A stretch of 64,000 nucleotides of DNA from a bacterium (lineage in GTDB: Bacteria; Planctomycetota; Planctomycetia; Planctomycetales; Planctomycetaceae), in assembly GCA_016125225.1 (NCBI GenBank), contig WGME01000005.1, positions 92,614 to 156,613 of the forward strand. Reading direction: 5' to 3'. The position numbers and the translations under genes are program-made. This document shows positions 19,295 through 28,135 of the stretch, in pieces. Below the pieces are notes generated by a model that searched no databases, was not told the DNA's origin, and saw nothing but the letters and a program-made list of their open reading frames with translations. The first letter of the stretch is position 1, and every line of letters starts with the position of its first letter.

Positions 19295-19732
19295 ATGCGC
19301 TATCCGATGCACAACACATGGAAGCTTTCAATTTGCCTCGCATTGCTCGCTGGTTGTGGTGGTGGCTCGGGATCGAAATTGTCATTAGCTCCGGCGGCGG
19401 GAGTCGCTCGTTTCAACGAGACCCCGATTGCTGATGCCACAATCACTTTCTATCCCGAGAAGGGGCCGGTCGGCATTGGCAAAACGGATTCTCAGGGGGT
19501 GTTTCAGATCAAAACGAATGGCCAACTGGGAGCCGTTATTGGATCGCATCGCGTGACTGTGATGAGCGATGATGCGGCTGGCGGTGAGCCCCCACCAATG
19601 GATGGAAACGAGATGAAATCTGCCAGAAAATCGAAGTACTCACAAAAATATACGGACCCCGGCACGACCGACCTGGTCATCTCGATAGAGTCTGGGGGCA
19701 ATAAAGAACTCGTCCTCGACCTGACCGAATAG
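19295..19732 (+). CDS. Small lipoprotein, carboxypeptidase regulatory-like (transthyretin-type) fold
   Basis: The 145-residue product has a lipoprotein signal ending in the lipobox LLAGC (Cys about residue 21), so it should be lipid-anchored. The rest fits a beta-sandwich seen beside DUF1559 genes: GVARFNETPIADATITFYPE, then TDSQGVFQIKT and GAVIGSHRVTVMSD, typical of carboxypeptidase regulatory-like domains. An in-frame ATG five codons in is an alternative start. It is 89 bases after the DUF1559 gene and ends before a strong terminator, so the two probably form one transcript. Function unknown. Confidence 0.75.
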   Translation: MRYPMHNTWKLSICLALLAGCGGGSGSKLSLAPAAGVARFNETPIADATITFYPEKGPVGIGKTDSQGVFQIKTNGQLGAVIGSHRVTVMSDDAAGGEPPPMDGNEMKSARKSKYSQKYTDPGTTDLVISIESGGNKELVLDLTE

Positions 19733-19772
19733 CGAACCGGTCCCTCGGTCACATTACAACGGCTGAAAAATA

Positions 19773-19810
19773 AGAGAGCGGGGATCTCCAAACTGAGATC
19801 CCCGCTCTCT
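19773..19810. terminator. Bidirectional terminator between the lipoprotein gene and typA
   Basis: Perfect 16-base inverted repeat (19773-19788 and 19795-19810) with a six-base loop, between convergent genes. AAAAATA precedes it on the plus strand, giving a short T-rich tail on the minus strand for typA; on the plus side the tail is weaker (GGCTGTTTG). Confidence 0.85.
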
Positions 19811-19837
19811 GGCTGTTTGATCAATCAATAGGACCGA

Positions 19838-21667
19838 TTATGCCTGAGCGGAACGCGAGAACTGCTTGCGTTCGTTCTCGGTGAGCCGGATTTTCCGCAG
19901 GCGGATGGCCGTCGGTGTGACTTCGACATACTCATCGTCTTCGATGTACTCGAGCGCGGCTTCCAGAGACATCCGACGTGGCGGCTTCAAGATGATGTTG
20001 TCATCGGCCCCGGCAGAGCGGATGTTCGTGAGTTTCTTTTCGCGGATCGGGTTGACCGTGAGGTCGTTATCTCGGGCGTTCTCACCGACGATCATCCCCT
20101 CGTAAACTTCGTCTCCATGGCCGACGAAGAGTTCCGCCCGCTCCTGCAGTTTATTCAATGCGAACGTGACCGCCTTGCCCCGTTCCTGGGAAACCAGCAC
20201 TCCGTTCTGGCGGTGAGGCACTTCGCCTTCCTGTTCGCGATAGCCTTCGAAGCGGTGATGAATGATGGCTTCGCCTTTCGTGGCGTTGAGCAGCTTTGTT
20301 CGTAGGCCGATCAGCCCGCGGGCAGGAATCGAGAATTCGACATGCGAGAATCCGTTGTCGCCGCCGGACATTTCGATCAACTGGCCACGACGTCCACCTA
20401 CCAGTTCCATGACCGGTCCGATGACATTCGTGGGGGCATCGACTTCCAGCAGTTCAAACGGTTCCTGCCATTTGCCATCAATCTGCTTGCGAATGACCTG
20501 CGGCTTACCGACCGAGAGTTCATATCCTTCGCGACGCATGGTTTCGATCAGGACCGACAGGTGCAGCACACCACGGCCGGATACCTTGAAGGCGTCTTTG
20601 TCGCCAAGTTCTTCGACCCGCAAAGCCACGTTGGATTCGAGTTCACGCATCAGCCGCGCCCGCAGGTGGCGGCTGGTGAGGAACTTTCCGGCACCGGAGC
20701 CCTGCCCGGCCATGGGGGAGCTGTTCACTGTGAAAGTCATCGACAGCGTCGGTTCGTCGACACTGATCCGTGGCAAGGCCACCGGATTGGCCGGATCAGC
20801 GACGGTATCGCCAATTTCCGGAGTATCCAGACCCGTGATGGCCACGATATCCCCGGCGGTGGCTGTTTCTGCAGCGACGCGACCTAGCTTATCGAACTGT
20901 TCGAGATTCACGACGGTGGAAGGCACGACCTTGCCATCAGCCTTCATCACCACCACCTTCTGGCCGACCCGAATGCTACCGGCATTGATGCGGCCAGTGG
21001 CAATCCGGCCGACGAATTCCGAGTAGGTGAGCGACGTGACCATCAGTTGCAAGGGACCATCCTGCACCACGCGCGGACCGGGCACTTTTTCGAGGATCAG
21101 ATCGAGCAGCGGCAGAATCGTATCGGTCTTCACGGCGGGGTCGTGGGTGGCAAAACCCGAGCGACCACTGGCGAAGATGTACGGGAAATCGAGGACGTCG
21201 TCTTCGGCACCCAGTTCGACAAAGAGATCGAAGGTTTCAGAGAGGACATCGTTCGGCCGAGCATCCGGACGGTCGACTTTGTTGACGACGACGACCGGCT
21301 GCAGGCCAACTTGCAACGCCTTCTGCAACACGAAGCGAGTTTGCGGACGCGGTCCTTCGAACGCATCAACCAGCACCAGGGCCCCATCGGCCATACTGAG
21401 AACGCGTTCAACTTCGCCACCGAAGTCGGCGTGGCCCGGGGTATCGATGATGTTGATCTTCACCCCTTTGTAAGGGATGGCGATGTTCTTCGCGAGAATG
21501 GTGATGCCACGTTCCCGCTCCTGATCGTTGGAGTCGAGGATGCACTCGCCCTGCAACTGGGTCTCGCGGAATTGTCCGCTGGCTTTGAGCAGGGCATCGA
21601 CCAGGGTCGTTTTGCCGTGGTCAACGTGGGCGATAATGGCGATGTTTCGAACGTCTTGTCGGCGCAT
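19838..21667 (-). CDS. typA: GTP-binding translation/stress factor TypA (BipA)
   Basis: A ribosome-associated translational GTPase involved in stress adaptation and large-subunit assembly. The 609-residue protein shows all G motifs: AHVDHGKTTL, ERGITI, DTPGHADF, NKVDRPDA and ASGRSG, then the EF-G-like domains and the TypA C-terminal region with LFVGHGDEVYEGMIVGE. The start MRRQDVRNIAIIAHVDHGK is standard; an upstream ATG at 21769 would add 34 unlikely residues. It ends at a strong shared terminator. Confidence 0.96.
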   Translation of the reverse strand: MRRQDVRNIAIIAHVDHGKTTLVDALLKASGQFRETQLQGECILDSNDQERERGITILAKNIAIPYKGVKINIIDTPGHADFGGEVERVLSMADGALVLVDAFEGPRPQTRFVLQKALQVGLQPVVVVNKVDRPDARPNDVLSETFDLFVELGAEDDVLDFPYIFASGRSGFATHDPAVKTDTILPLLDLILEKVPGPRVVQDGPLQLMVTSLTYSEFVGRIATGRINAGSIRVGQKVVVMKADGKVVPSTVVNLEQFDKLGRVAAETATAGDIVAITGLDTPEIGDTVADPANPVALPRISVDEPTLSMTFTVNSSPMAGQGSGAGKFLTSRHLRARLMRELESNVALRVEELGDKDAFKVSGRGVLHLSVLIETMRREGYELSVGKPQVIRKQIDGKWQEPFELLEVDAPTNVIGPVMELVGGRRGQLIEMSGGDNGFSHVEFSIPARGLIGLRTKLLNATKGEAIIHHRFEGYREQEGEVPHRQNGVLVSQERGKAVTFALNKLQERAELFVGHGDEVYEGMIVGENARDNDLTVNPIREKKLTNIRSAGADDNIILKPPRRMSLEAALEYIEDDEYVEVTPTAIRLRKIRLTENERKQFSRSAQA

Positions 21668-21939
21668 AATGGGCGGGCAGTCAGCGGGTAGGGCGAGGCG
21701 GAGTACAGCATCACGCAAGCGTTTCGTGACGCCCTGAGAGTGGAAACAACCCCTCCGTTGGGTTGTCAACCATGTGCTGCAGTATATCGACCGGCCCCTT
21801 GCAGGGAAAGACGCTTTCCGCCAGAGTGGAGCTGAAACGCAAAGTCTTCACGGAAAATTGATACGGGCGTCCACTGGGGCGTCGCTGCAATCCGATTGTT
21901 TGTTACTTAACGTAGCCCCTTTGCCTCCGAGACCTGCGC
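21668..21939. promoter_or_regulatory. Divergent promoter region, typA / mfnB
   Basis: A 272-base gap between divergent genes. Both promoters should lie here, but no convincing -35/-10 pair or operator is seen. The ribosome site of mfnB is weak. Confidence 0.4.
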
Positions 21940-22680
21940 ATGCATTGGTTGGTCAGCCTGCGTGATCCGGTCGAACTCCCGGCAGCCCTCTCTGCCGGGG
22001 TCGATTTCATCGATTTGAAAGATGTGGATCGCGGGTCACTGGGGATGGCCAGCGAGGCAAACATCGCGGCATTTACCGCCCAATTAAAGCAGTTCGCTCC
22101 TGATCGCCACTGCAGTCTGGCTTTGGGGGAATTGTCGGAATGGCCGGATGGTCGGCTGCCGATTGCTGTTCCTGACAATGTCGGTTGGGTGAAGTTGGGG
22201 CTGTCTCAATGCTGTGGCGATGCCAATTGGCAGGCCAGATGGCTCAGAGTCCGACGGCAAATCGACCAGTCAGCGGGGCGATCTTTGCACTGGATCGCAG
22301 TGGCGTATGCGGATGCCGAAGTGGCACATTCCCCGTCTGTTGGGGCGATTTTGGATGCCGCTGCTATAACGGACTGCTGGGGATTGTTGATCGATACGTA
22401 TTCCAAGTCGGGGCAGTCGCTGTTGGACTGGCTGGGAGTCGACCGACTACAAACTCTGATCGAAAAGGCGCAAACCGCAGGGTTAAAGGTCGCACTCGCT
22501 GGACAGGTCGGCATTCACGATGTTCCCTCACTGGCTGGTTTGCAGCCGGATATCGTGGCCGTCCGTTCGGCGGTGTGTGTTGACGGCGTCCGCACAAAGC
22601 CCTTGTGCCCCACGCGTCTCGCACAGTTTCGGCAACAGCTCAGGGCTCTTGCGGAGCACCGTGATCCAGCCAAGGTGTGA
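21940..22680 (+). CDS. mfnB: (5-formylfuran-3-yl)methyl phosphate synthase, methanofuran biosynthesis
   Basis: Makes the furan precursor of methanofuran from two molecules of glyceraldehyde-3-phosphate. The 246-residue TIM barrel keeps the family signatures FIDLKDVDRGSLG (Lys27), WVKLGL, VAYADA, LLIDTYSKSGQSLLDWL (Lys156), ALAGQVGIHDVPSL and DIVAVRSAVC. Lys27 and Lys156 fit the two active-site lysines described in the archaeal enzyme. In bacteria this family goes with the tetrahydromethanopterin/methanofuran C1 pathway, known in methylotrophs and planctomycetes. It is convergent with, and overlaps by 41 bases, a kinase gene that may catalyse a later step. Confidence 0.88.
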   Translation: MHWLVSLRDPVELPAALSAGVDFIDLKDVDRGSLGMASEANIAAFTAQLKQFAPDRHCSLALGELSEWPDGRLPIAVPDNVGWVKLGLSQCCGDANWQARWLRVRRQIDQSAGRSLHWIAVAYADAEVAHSPSVGAILDAAAITDCWGLLIDTYSKSGQSLLDWLGVDRLQTLIEKAQTAGLKVALAGQVGIHDVPSLAGLQPDIVAVRSAVCVDGVRTKPLCPTRLAQFRQQLRALAEHRDPAKV

Positions 22681-23272
22681 TCACTGGTGATTCATCGCGC
22701 AGGCAACACCAGGTGATGCGCGGGATGCGGCCTGCCAGTCCCGGAAAATAGGGATCGACCACCCCCGCCTGAGCGGCCGCGGTCACCGTGCCAACCGGAC
22801 AGGGGGCCGACTTGAGCAGCAGCAATTCTGTCGCGGGCCAATGGATGGTCGTCCAGGCCGCCAGGCTGTCGCTGGTCACATCCCAATGATGCGGCGGGGC
22901 TTCATCCGTGAGTCGCTGTTCGAGGTCTTCAAGCCGTGGCCCCGGATCGAGGACTGGAATGCGGTCCGTTCGAGACAGCTCCTGCAACATCGCGAAATCA
23001 GTGACCACATGAGCCCGCGGCAGAAGTTTCGCAAGCAGTTGGGAGTTGAGACGTAAGGCTGAAATCGCCAGATGATGCGAGACGTCCTCGGTCAATTCAA
23101 ACTGCTCATGCCAGCCGCGCACGAGATCGGCCGTTGGTCCGCCGCCGGGAAAGAGGACCGGAACGGCAGCGTTCAATTGTCGGCAGACCGTCGTCAAGCG
23201 GGCACCGAGATCGTGCAAGTCGTACAGGCTGCCGCCGACCTTGACGATCACGATCCGCGGTGCCGCTGTCAT
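22640..23272 (-). CDS. Amino acid kinase-fold protein, candidate methanofuran kinase (MfnE-like)
   Basis: A 210-residue small member of the aspartate/glutamate/uridylate kinase fold: IVIVKVGGSLYDL at the N-terminus, the glycine loop LFPGGGPTADLV near 40-51, and WDVTSDSLAAW near 129, where the fold binds nucleotide. Small kinases of this kind with TSDS(I/L)AAW are found with C1/methanofuran genes and include MfnE, which phosphorylates aminomethylfuran phosphate. Next to mfnB this is the best guess; the exact substrate is inferred. It lies 11 bases after hisG on the same strand, so it is probably translated from a hisI-hisG-kinase transcript. Confidence 0.75.
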   Translation of the reverse strand: MTAAPRIVIVKVGGSLYDLHDLGARLTTVCRQLNAAVPVLFPGGGPTADLVRGWHEQFELTEDVSHHLAISALRLNSQLLAKLLPRAHVVTDFAMLQELSRTDRIPVLDPGPRLEDLEQRLTDEAPPHHWDVTSDSLAAWTTIHWPATELLLLKSAPCPVGTVTAAAQAGVVDPYFPGLAGRIPRITWCCLRDESPVITPWLDHGAPQEP

Positions 23273-23283
23273 GCCACGGTCCG

Positions 23284-24162
23284 TCAGTCAATGATCTTCG
23301 AGATGGGATACTCGACGATGCCACGGGCACCGGCGGCCTTCAACTGCGGAATGATCTGCCGGACGTACGATTCATCGACGATGGTGTTAATGTCGACCCA
23401 TTCCGGATCGGACAGCGGGGCCACCGTCGGCTTCTGCAAGGCCGGCAGTTCGCGGAGTACCGATTCCAGATGCGTGCGGTGGACGTTCATCATCAGGCCG
23501 ACTTTGGTCTCCGCTGCCAGGCATGACCGCAACATCAAGGCGATATTGTCGAGCTTTGAGCGCTTCCGCTCATCTTTCCAGCTTTGCTGATTGGCGATAA
23601 ACCGCGTGGTGCTTTGCAGCACCTCATCGACGATACGCAGATCATTCGCCCGCAAAGAACTACCTGTTTCGGTCACTTCGACAATCGCATCGGCGAGTCG
23701 CGGAGGTTTCACTTCCGTTGCTCCCCAGGAAAATTCCACCTGGGCATTCACCCCATGTTGGGCCAGGTAATGCTTGGTCAACCCGACCGCTTCGGTCGCG
23801 ATCCGCTTGCCTTCAAGATCTTTGACCGACAGCACCGTCGAGTTGTTCGGCACGCAAAGGACCCAGCGGACCGGGCGGCGGCTGACTTTCGAGAACATCA
23901 ATTCGCAGATTTCATGCACATCGGCCTGGGTTTCAAAGATCCAATCGAAACCGGTGATGCCCGCGTCCAGAATGCCTTGTTGCACGTACCGGGCCATCTC
24001 CTGGGCACGGATCAGCATGCACTCGATTTCTGGATCGTCGATGTCCGGATAGTACGACCGCGACTGAAATTTGATGGTGTAGCCCGCCTTTTTGAAAAGT
24101 TCGGCGGTGGCTTCCTGGAGGCTCCCCGCGGGGATTCCCAGTTTGATCAGTTTTTCGGACAT
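23284..24162 (-). CDS. hisG: ATP phosphoribosyltransferase, long form
   Basis: First step of histidine synthesis: ATP plus PRPP gives phosphoribosyl-ATP. The 292-residue protein is of the long, self-contained type with a C-terminal ACT-like regulatory domain (last about 80 residues) that senses histidine, so no HisZ is needed. Visible features: [29 protein letters not shown] and the PRPP-loop-like segment [18 protein letters not shown]. It lies downstream of hisI with a hairpin in the 69-base gap. Confidence 0.93.
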   Translation of the reverse strand: MSEKLIKLGIPAGSLQEATAELFKKAGYTIKFQSRSYYPDIDDPEIECMLIRAQEMARYVQQGILDAGITGFDWIFETQADVHEICELMFSKVSRRPVRWVLCVPNNSTVLSVKDLEGKRIATEAVGLTKHYLAQHGVNAQVEFSWGATEVKPPRLADAIVEVTETGSSLRANDLRIVDEVLQSTTRFIANQQSWKDERKRSKLDNIALMLRSCLAAETKVGLMMNVHRTHLESVLRELPALQKPTVAPLSDPEWVDINTIVDESYVRQIIPQLKAAGARGIVEYPISKIID

Positions 24163-24207
24163 CGAGAGACCTATCAGTCAATGAGAGTCAGACAGCAGCG
24201 GCGGTCT

Positions 24208-24229
24208 GGCGGATGAAGTCACATCCGCC
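24208..24229 (-). other. Small hairpin between hisI and hisG
   Basis: Perfect eight-base stem (24208-24215 and 24222-24229) with a six-base loop, starting just two bases after the hisI stop. There is no T-run after it, so it is more likely a processing or partial-termination element than a full terminator. Role inferred. Confidence 0.4.
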
Positions 24230-24231
24230 GA

Positions 24232-24618
24232 CTAAGACTTTTTGTAAACGGCTTTCGGATCAAACACGCGTTCGCCGATCGTGGTGACATTCTGCGTGGC
24301 AGGATCAATCTGGCGGAAGAAGCAGCTTTTGAAGCCTTCATGGCAGGCGGCTCCGCCGATCTGTTCAACTTTCGCGAGCAACGTGTCAGCGTCGCAATCG
24401 AAGTAAAGGGATTTCAAAATCTGCACATTGCCGCTTTCCTCGCCCTTCCGCCAGAGTTTCTGACGGCTGCGGCTGTAGTAGCAGACGCGGCCGGTACGCA
24501 GGGTTTCGGCGTAGGCCTCGGCATTCATGTAGGCCAGCATCAGCACGTCGCCGGTGGCGTCATCCTGGGCGATGACCGGAATGAGGTCGTGCTTGTCAAA
24601 ATTCGGGCCGTCAGACAA
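24232..24618 (-). CDS. hisI: Phosphoribosyl-AMP cyclohydrolase
   Basis: Third step of histidine synthesis, opening the purine ring of phosphoribosyl-AMP. The 128-residue single-domain protein (no fused HisE) carries the metal-site motif [14 protein letters not shown] (the first D-x-D-x-D set) and the Zn cysteines in [25 protein letters not shown] and [18 protein letters not shown] are also family hallmarks. It heads the hisI-hisG-kinase run, with a strong terminator of the upstream genes 40 bases before its start. Confidence 0.96.
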   Translation of the reverse strand: MSDGPNFDKHDLIPVIAQDDATGDVLMLAYMNAEAYAETLRTGRVCYYSRSRQKLWRKGEESGNVQILKSLYFDCDADTLLAKVEQIGGAACHEGFKSCFFRQIDPATQNVTTIGERVFDPKAVYKKS

Positions 24619-24657
24619 CGGTGCACTCCTGGGGCAATGTCAGTGAATCTCGGGTTG

Positions 24658-24696
24658 GGGAAGAAGCGGGGATGGTTGTCATCCCCGCTTCTTCCC
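24658..24696 (-). terminator. Strong hairpin upstream of hisI, end of the partner-switch transcript
   Basis: Perfect 17-base inverted repeat (24658-24674 and 24680-24696) with a five-base loop. It lies about 180 bases past the anti-sigma kinase stop and 40 bases before hisI on the minus strand. No clear T-run follows, so termination strength is uncertain; a regulatory leader of hisI is the alternative. Confidence 0.65.
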
Positions 24697-24876
24697 AGCG
24701 ACCAAGGCGATAGGATACCAGCCCTGTGAACCGACGCCAAATGGACCAGTACAAACCTTGGGGCGAACATCTGGCATCAACACGTGTAGATTTCAGGAAC
24801 GGACGCCGTGCCGCTTCCCGCGGTTCGGACCATTAACGCCAACCGCCGGATTCCGTATGGAAAATGCGATAGACGA

Positions 24877-25308
24877 TCAGATGTCGCGGCGTTTTTCGAG
24901 AATGACGCGGTTTCCCCGGTCGTTGTAATCCACGCTGGTCATGAAAGACCGCATCAGCATCAGGCCGCGGCCACAGGGGCGTTCGAGGTTTTCTTCCGCA
25001 GTAGGGTCGGGCACATCTTCGGGACGAAAACCGGGGCCTTCGTCTTCGATTTCGACGTGGACCGACTGCTGATCAATCCGCCACTGAATGTGGACTTGCT
25101 TGCTGGGGTCCATGCCATTGCCATGTTTGATGGCATTGACGAGGGCTTCTTCCAAGGCAAGCCGAACGCCAAACACATCCCTGGGCGGGAATTCGAGTTC
25201 TTCCAAACGACTGACGATACGCTCCTGGATTTCCTGACCACGAGCGGTGTCGCTGGGAATCACAACATCATGCTGCTCTGGTATGGGCATGTCGTTGGAC
25301 GCATTCAA
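24877..25308 (-). CDS. Anti-sigma factor kinase / HATPase (RsbW/SpoIIAB-like)
   Basis: A 143-residue stand-alone GHKL ATPase. The N box is EEALVNAIKHGN, G1 is DEGPGF and G2 is GRGLMLMRS. In partner-switching systems such proteins hold a sigma factor, or another target, and phosphorylate a STAS antagonist on Ser; a STAS gene lies 77 bases upstream. No sigma factor gene is in reach, so the target is unknown. No TM or receiver domain. Confidence 0.88.
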   Translation of the reverse strand: MNASNDMPIPEQHDVVIPSDTARGQEIQERIVSRLEELEFPPRDVFGVRLALEEALVNAIKHGNGMDPSKQVHIQWRIDQQSVHVEIEDEGPGFRPEDVPDPTAEENLERPCGRGLMLMRSFMTSVDYNDRGNRVILEKRRDI

Positions 25309-25385
25309 CGCCAGCGATCGGCCATGGCCCCCGGCCGCGCTTGACTGGTCAAGAAGGGAGAACGAACACTACACGCGGCTGGAGA

Positions 25386-25736
25386 TTAGAACCCTTCGAG
25401 GGCTTGTTCCTGGTTCGCACGAATGTCAAAGATCTTGTTCAATCGGGTGATCTCGAAGACTTCGTAAATCTCAGGGCGAATCGTGCACAATCGCAGCTTG
25501 CCCTTGGCAGCTTTGACTTTCTTATCCATCGTAATTAGCTTGCCCAACGCGGCGCTGGACAGGTATTCCACGTTGCTGAAATCGAGGACGATTTTTTTGC
25601 GACCGTCTTCATCGACCAGGCCGAACATCTGGTTGCCGATGATTTGAATGTTTGTCTCATCCAGGATTTTCTTATCTACAAACTTGGCAACGGTCACATC
25701 GCCAACTTCTTCGATGTCCAATCGGCGCGTCGACAT
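25386..25736 (-). CDS. STAS-domain anti-sigma factor antagonist
   Basis: A 116-residue STAS protein with VEYLSSAALGKLITMDKKVK, where the Ser of the LSSAALG turn is the usual phosphorylation site. It probably binds the HATPase encoded downstream and frees its target when unphosphorylated. The start MSTRRLDIEEVGD follows a good upstream purine run (GAGGA) on the minus strand; an in-frame ATG eight codons upstream is less likely. Confidence 0.9.
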   Translation of the reverse strand: MSTRRLDIEEVGDVTVAKFVDKKILDETNIQIIGNQMFGLVDEDGRKKIVLDFSNVEYLSSAALGKLITMDKKVKAAKGKLRLCTIRPEIYEVFEITRLNKIFDIRANQEQALEGF

Positions 25737-25962
25737 AGAGTCCTCTTCCGTAACCAGCAAGGTCGGTGTTCTGGCAAGACGTGAAAGCTTATCTCAGATG
25801 TGTCTGGTCACAACATTCGCGCTGCGACCGTAGCCTGCCACTCGGTTATCATCAACCTGAACAGGCTCGCTGTCAAGCGCTGCGTACCACTGAGAACTGG
25901 ACTTCTGGGGGGCGAGGCGGAATCTGGCGGTCAGATCGTGTTTGCAATGAGAGTCTGCCCCG

Positions 25963-26673
25963 CTACCCCAATTTATTGAGAAAGTCTTGCAGATTCGAAT
26001 CGGAGTCGTCAGGTCTCTGGTTGGCTTGGTTGTGCTCTGGCAGGCTGGCTGGCGCCGGGCTTTCCTCCACGGGACTGATCGCGGGAGGAACTTCCAGAGG
26101 GACGGATGCAGTGGTTGGGTTGATGGGGGGAGAACCTGACGACGGCTTTTTGGGTTTCGATCGACCAAAGATGGCTTCAAAAAATGAGCCTCGTTTGCCT
26201 GGTTTTTCCTCGGAGTCTCGAGGCAATTCCGTTGTCAGAACTGGGGCTTGCGCCCGAGGCAATTCCAGAGTCCCTTCCTCGGCTGTCTGGTGGCTGCCAA
26301 TCAACCAAGGGCCAGGAACCGCTGGCTCCGGCGCAGCACTTTGCTCCACCGACAACGCCGTTTCTTCCAGATCACGAGCCGCATAAACCACGACAAACCG
26401 TGCTGGCCCGATTTCCACGACGGCATCGGGGCGAACGTAGGTCGGTGTCAGGACGGGCAGGCGGATGCCATCCAGCAACGTGCCATTCGCACTAGCGAGA
26501 TCTTCGAGATAGACGCCATCCGACTGCAACGTGAAGCGACAATGTCGCCGACTGACCAGCGGGGTGGCAATGCGCAGGTGGCACTCCGGACTTCGCCCGA
26601 CCAGAGTCTGCGGCAGCAGCCGGATCTGATTGAGATTCGCGCGGGGATGTGAAACCTGCAGCCAGGCTTGCAT
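25963..26673 (-). CDS. FHA-domain protein with long low-complexity tail
   Basis: Residues about 5-95 form a forkhead-associated domain that binds phosphothreonine peptides: VGRSPECHLRI (Gly-Arg), PLVSRRHCRF (Ser-x-x-His) and SANGTLLDG (Asn-Gly) are the conserved contacts. The rest (about 100-236) is rich in Pro, Glu, Ser and Lys and looks disordered. Partner Ser/Thr kinases are common in planctomycetes; one lies at 44981-47407. It reads the same way as the STAS/HATPase pair, 226 bases upstream of it, so co-transcription is possible. Confidence 0.88.
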   Translation of the reverse strand: MQAWLQVSHPRANLNQIRLLPQTLVGRSPECHLRIATPLVSRRHCRFTLQSDGVYLEDLASANGTLLDGIRLPVLTPTYVRPDAVVEIGPARFVVVYAARDLEETALSVEQSAAPEPAVPGPWLIGSHQTAEEGTLELPRAQAPVLTTELPRDSEEKPGKRGSFFEAIFGRSKPKKPSSGSPPINPTTASVPLEVPPAISPVEESPAPASLPEHNQANQRPDDSDSNLQDFLNKLG

Positions 26674-26843
26674 CGGAAGTGATAGTACCAGTGCTGTGGA
26701 GAAGTTCGCGAAGGCCGGAGTACGGCAGCCTTCGTCAAATTATCACATCTGGAACTTGCTACAACAGTCGGAAGGTCAACTGCTCCGGAATGTTGTGTTT
26801 TTTGGCCTGCCGGATCGGAATGTTCGAGGAAAACCCCGTGAAA

Positions 26844-27179
26844 TCACTGGCACGACTCGGGCGACAGCAATTCGACGGCGTTTCCCGACGGATCGCTGAT
26901 ATACACAGATTCAGTGCCGTCGCGGTGCCGTTTCAGCGGGGCAAATTCATGGGCCTTGGGGGTTGCGAATCCCAAATGGGGAGGATGCTGCTCGGGAATG
27001 ACTAAGGCAATCCCCACGTTGTCAAATTTCAACAACGCCCAGGTCGCATCCTGGTAGCTCACCTCACAGGAGAATGTGGCACGATACCATTCCACTGATT
27101 CGGCGATGTTCTGCACGGAAATCGCCACATGGTGGAGCCGGTCCAGGGTTGTCGTGGTGTTCGCGGTGGCCGTCGTCAT
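26844..27179 (-). CDS. VOC-family (glyoxalase/bleomycin-resistance fold) protein
   Basis: The 111-residue product starts with a Thr-rich stretch, then LDRLHHVAISVQNIAESVEWY, whose His is the usual first metal ligand, and ends VYISDPSGNAVELLSP with the usual Glu ligand. The fold covers glyoxalases, dioxygenases and antibiotic-binding proteins; the reaction is unknown. It lies 47 bases before lipA on the same strand. Confidence 0.85.
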   Translation of the reverse strand: MTTATANTTTTLDRLHHVAISVQNIAESVEWYRATFSCEVSYQDATWALLKFDNVGIALVIPEQHPPHLGFATPKAHEFAPLKRHRDGTESVYISDPSGNAVELLSPESCQ

Positions 27180-27226
27180 GATTGCTGAAGTTCCTTTCCC
27201 GGCATGCCTCGCGGAAATCTGGTGAT

Positions 27227-28135
27227 TCAGATTTCCACCTGTTCGGCCATTTCTCCAGCATGGTAGCTCGAACGGACAAAGGGTCCGCTGGCAACCATAC
27301 TGAAACCCATGGCTCGGGTCAGGCGGCCGTATTCTTCGAATTCTTCCGGCGGAACATAGCGTTCTACCGGCAAATACTGTGGTCCCGGCTGCAGATACTG
27401 TCCCAAAGTGAGCATGTCACAACCGACAGCCCGCAGATCAGCACAAACCTGCAGCACTTCCTCGGTCGTTTCACCCAAGCCCAGCATCAGGCCACTTTTG
27501 GTCGGCATTTCGGGAGCGGTGTCCTTGACCTGCTTCAAGAGGTTGAGCGTGCGTTGATATTCCGCATTCCGACGGACCCGGTCGTACAGTCGCGGTACCG
27601 TTTCGGTGTTGTGATTGAAGACGTCGGGACGGGATTCGATGACACGGTGAATCGCCGCGCGATTGCCCCGAAAGTCGGGTGTCAAAACTTCGACCTTGGC
27701 CCCCGTCCGTTCCCGCACGGTGACGACGCAACGATAAAAATGTTCGGCACCGCCATCCGGCAGGTCGTCGCGTGTCACCGAAGTAATTACGACGTAAGAC
27801 AAACCCAGACGCTGGGCGGCTTCCGCCACGCGATCCGGTTCATCAAGTTCCAGGGCTTCCGTTTTCCCTCGTGGGACCGAACAGAATCCACACGGACGGG
27901 TACAGACATTTCCCAGGATCATGAAGGTCGCGGTCTGCTGCGACCAGCATTCACTGCGGTTGGGGCACTTCGCCGACTCGCAGACAGTTTCCAGACGCAA
28001 GTCCTGAATGACGTCGTTGGTGTAGCGCATGCCAGCTTGTGGCACCGGGCGTTTCAACCACGCGGGCAATCGGGATCGCGATTTGGCCTGTTCAACGTCG
28101 GCCGGGTTAAGAATGTTCAGAGTGAGTGACGACAT
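27227..28135 (-). CDS. lipA: Lipoyl synthase (radical SAM)
   Basis: Inserts two sulfurs into octanoyl-protein to form lipoate. The 302-residue protein has both iron-sulfur signatures: the auxiliary cluster CESAKCPNRSEC (C-x4-C-x5-C) and the radical SAM CTRPCGFC (C-x3-C-x2-C), plus the C-terminal RSSYHAGE whose Ser binds the auxiliary cluster. The start MSSLTLNILNP overlaps the lipB-like gene by 29 bases; the frame continues to 28315 but those residues lie in the overlap with lipB. Confidence 0.97.
   Translation of the reverse strand: MSSLTLNILNPADVEQAKSRSRLPAWLKRPVPQAGMRYTNDVIQDLRLETVCESAKCPNRSECWSQQTATFMILGNVCTRPCGFCSVPRGKTEALELDEPDRVAEAAQRLGLSYVVITSVTRDDLPDGGAEHFYRCVVTVRERTGAKVEVLTPDFRGNRAAIHRVIESRPDVFNHNTETVPRLYDRVRRNAEYQRTLNLLKQVKDTAPEMPTKSGLMLGLGETTEEVLQVCADLRAVGCDMLTLGQYLQPGPQYLPVERYVPPEEFEEYGRLTRAMGFSMVASGPFVRSSYHAGEMAEQVEI

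Noticed and set aside
20262..21026. Plus-strand frame of 254 codons inside typA
   Set aside because: Antisense to a conserved GTPase; composition is low-complexity Ser/Arg/Pro.
27794..28129. Upstream extension and antisense frames in lipA/lipB
   Set aside because: LipA motifs fix the minus-strand frame; the longer LipA frame to 28315 is the overlap with the lipB-like gene read in another frame.
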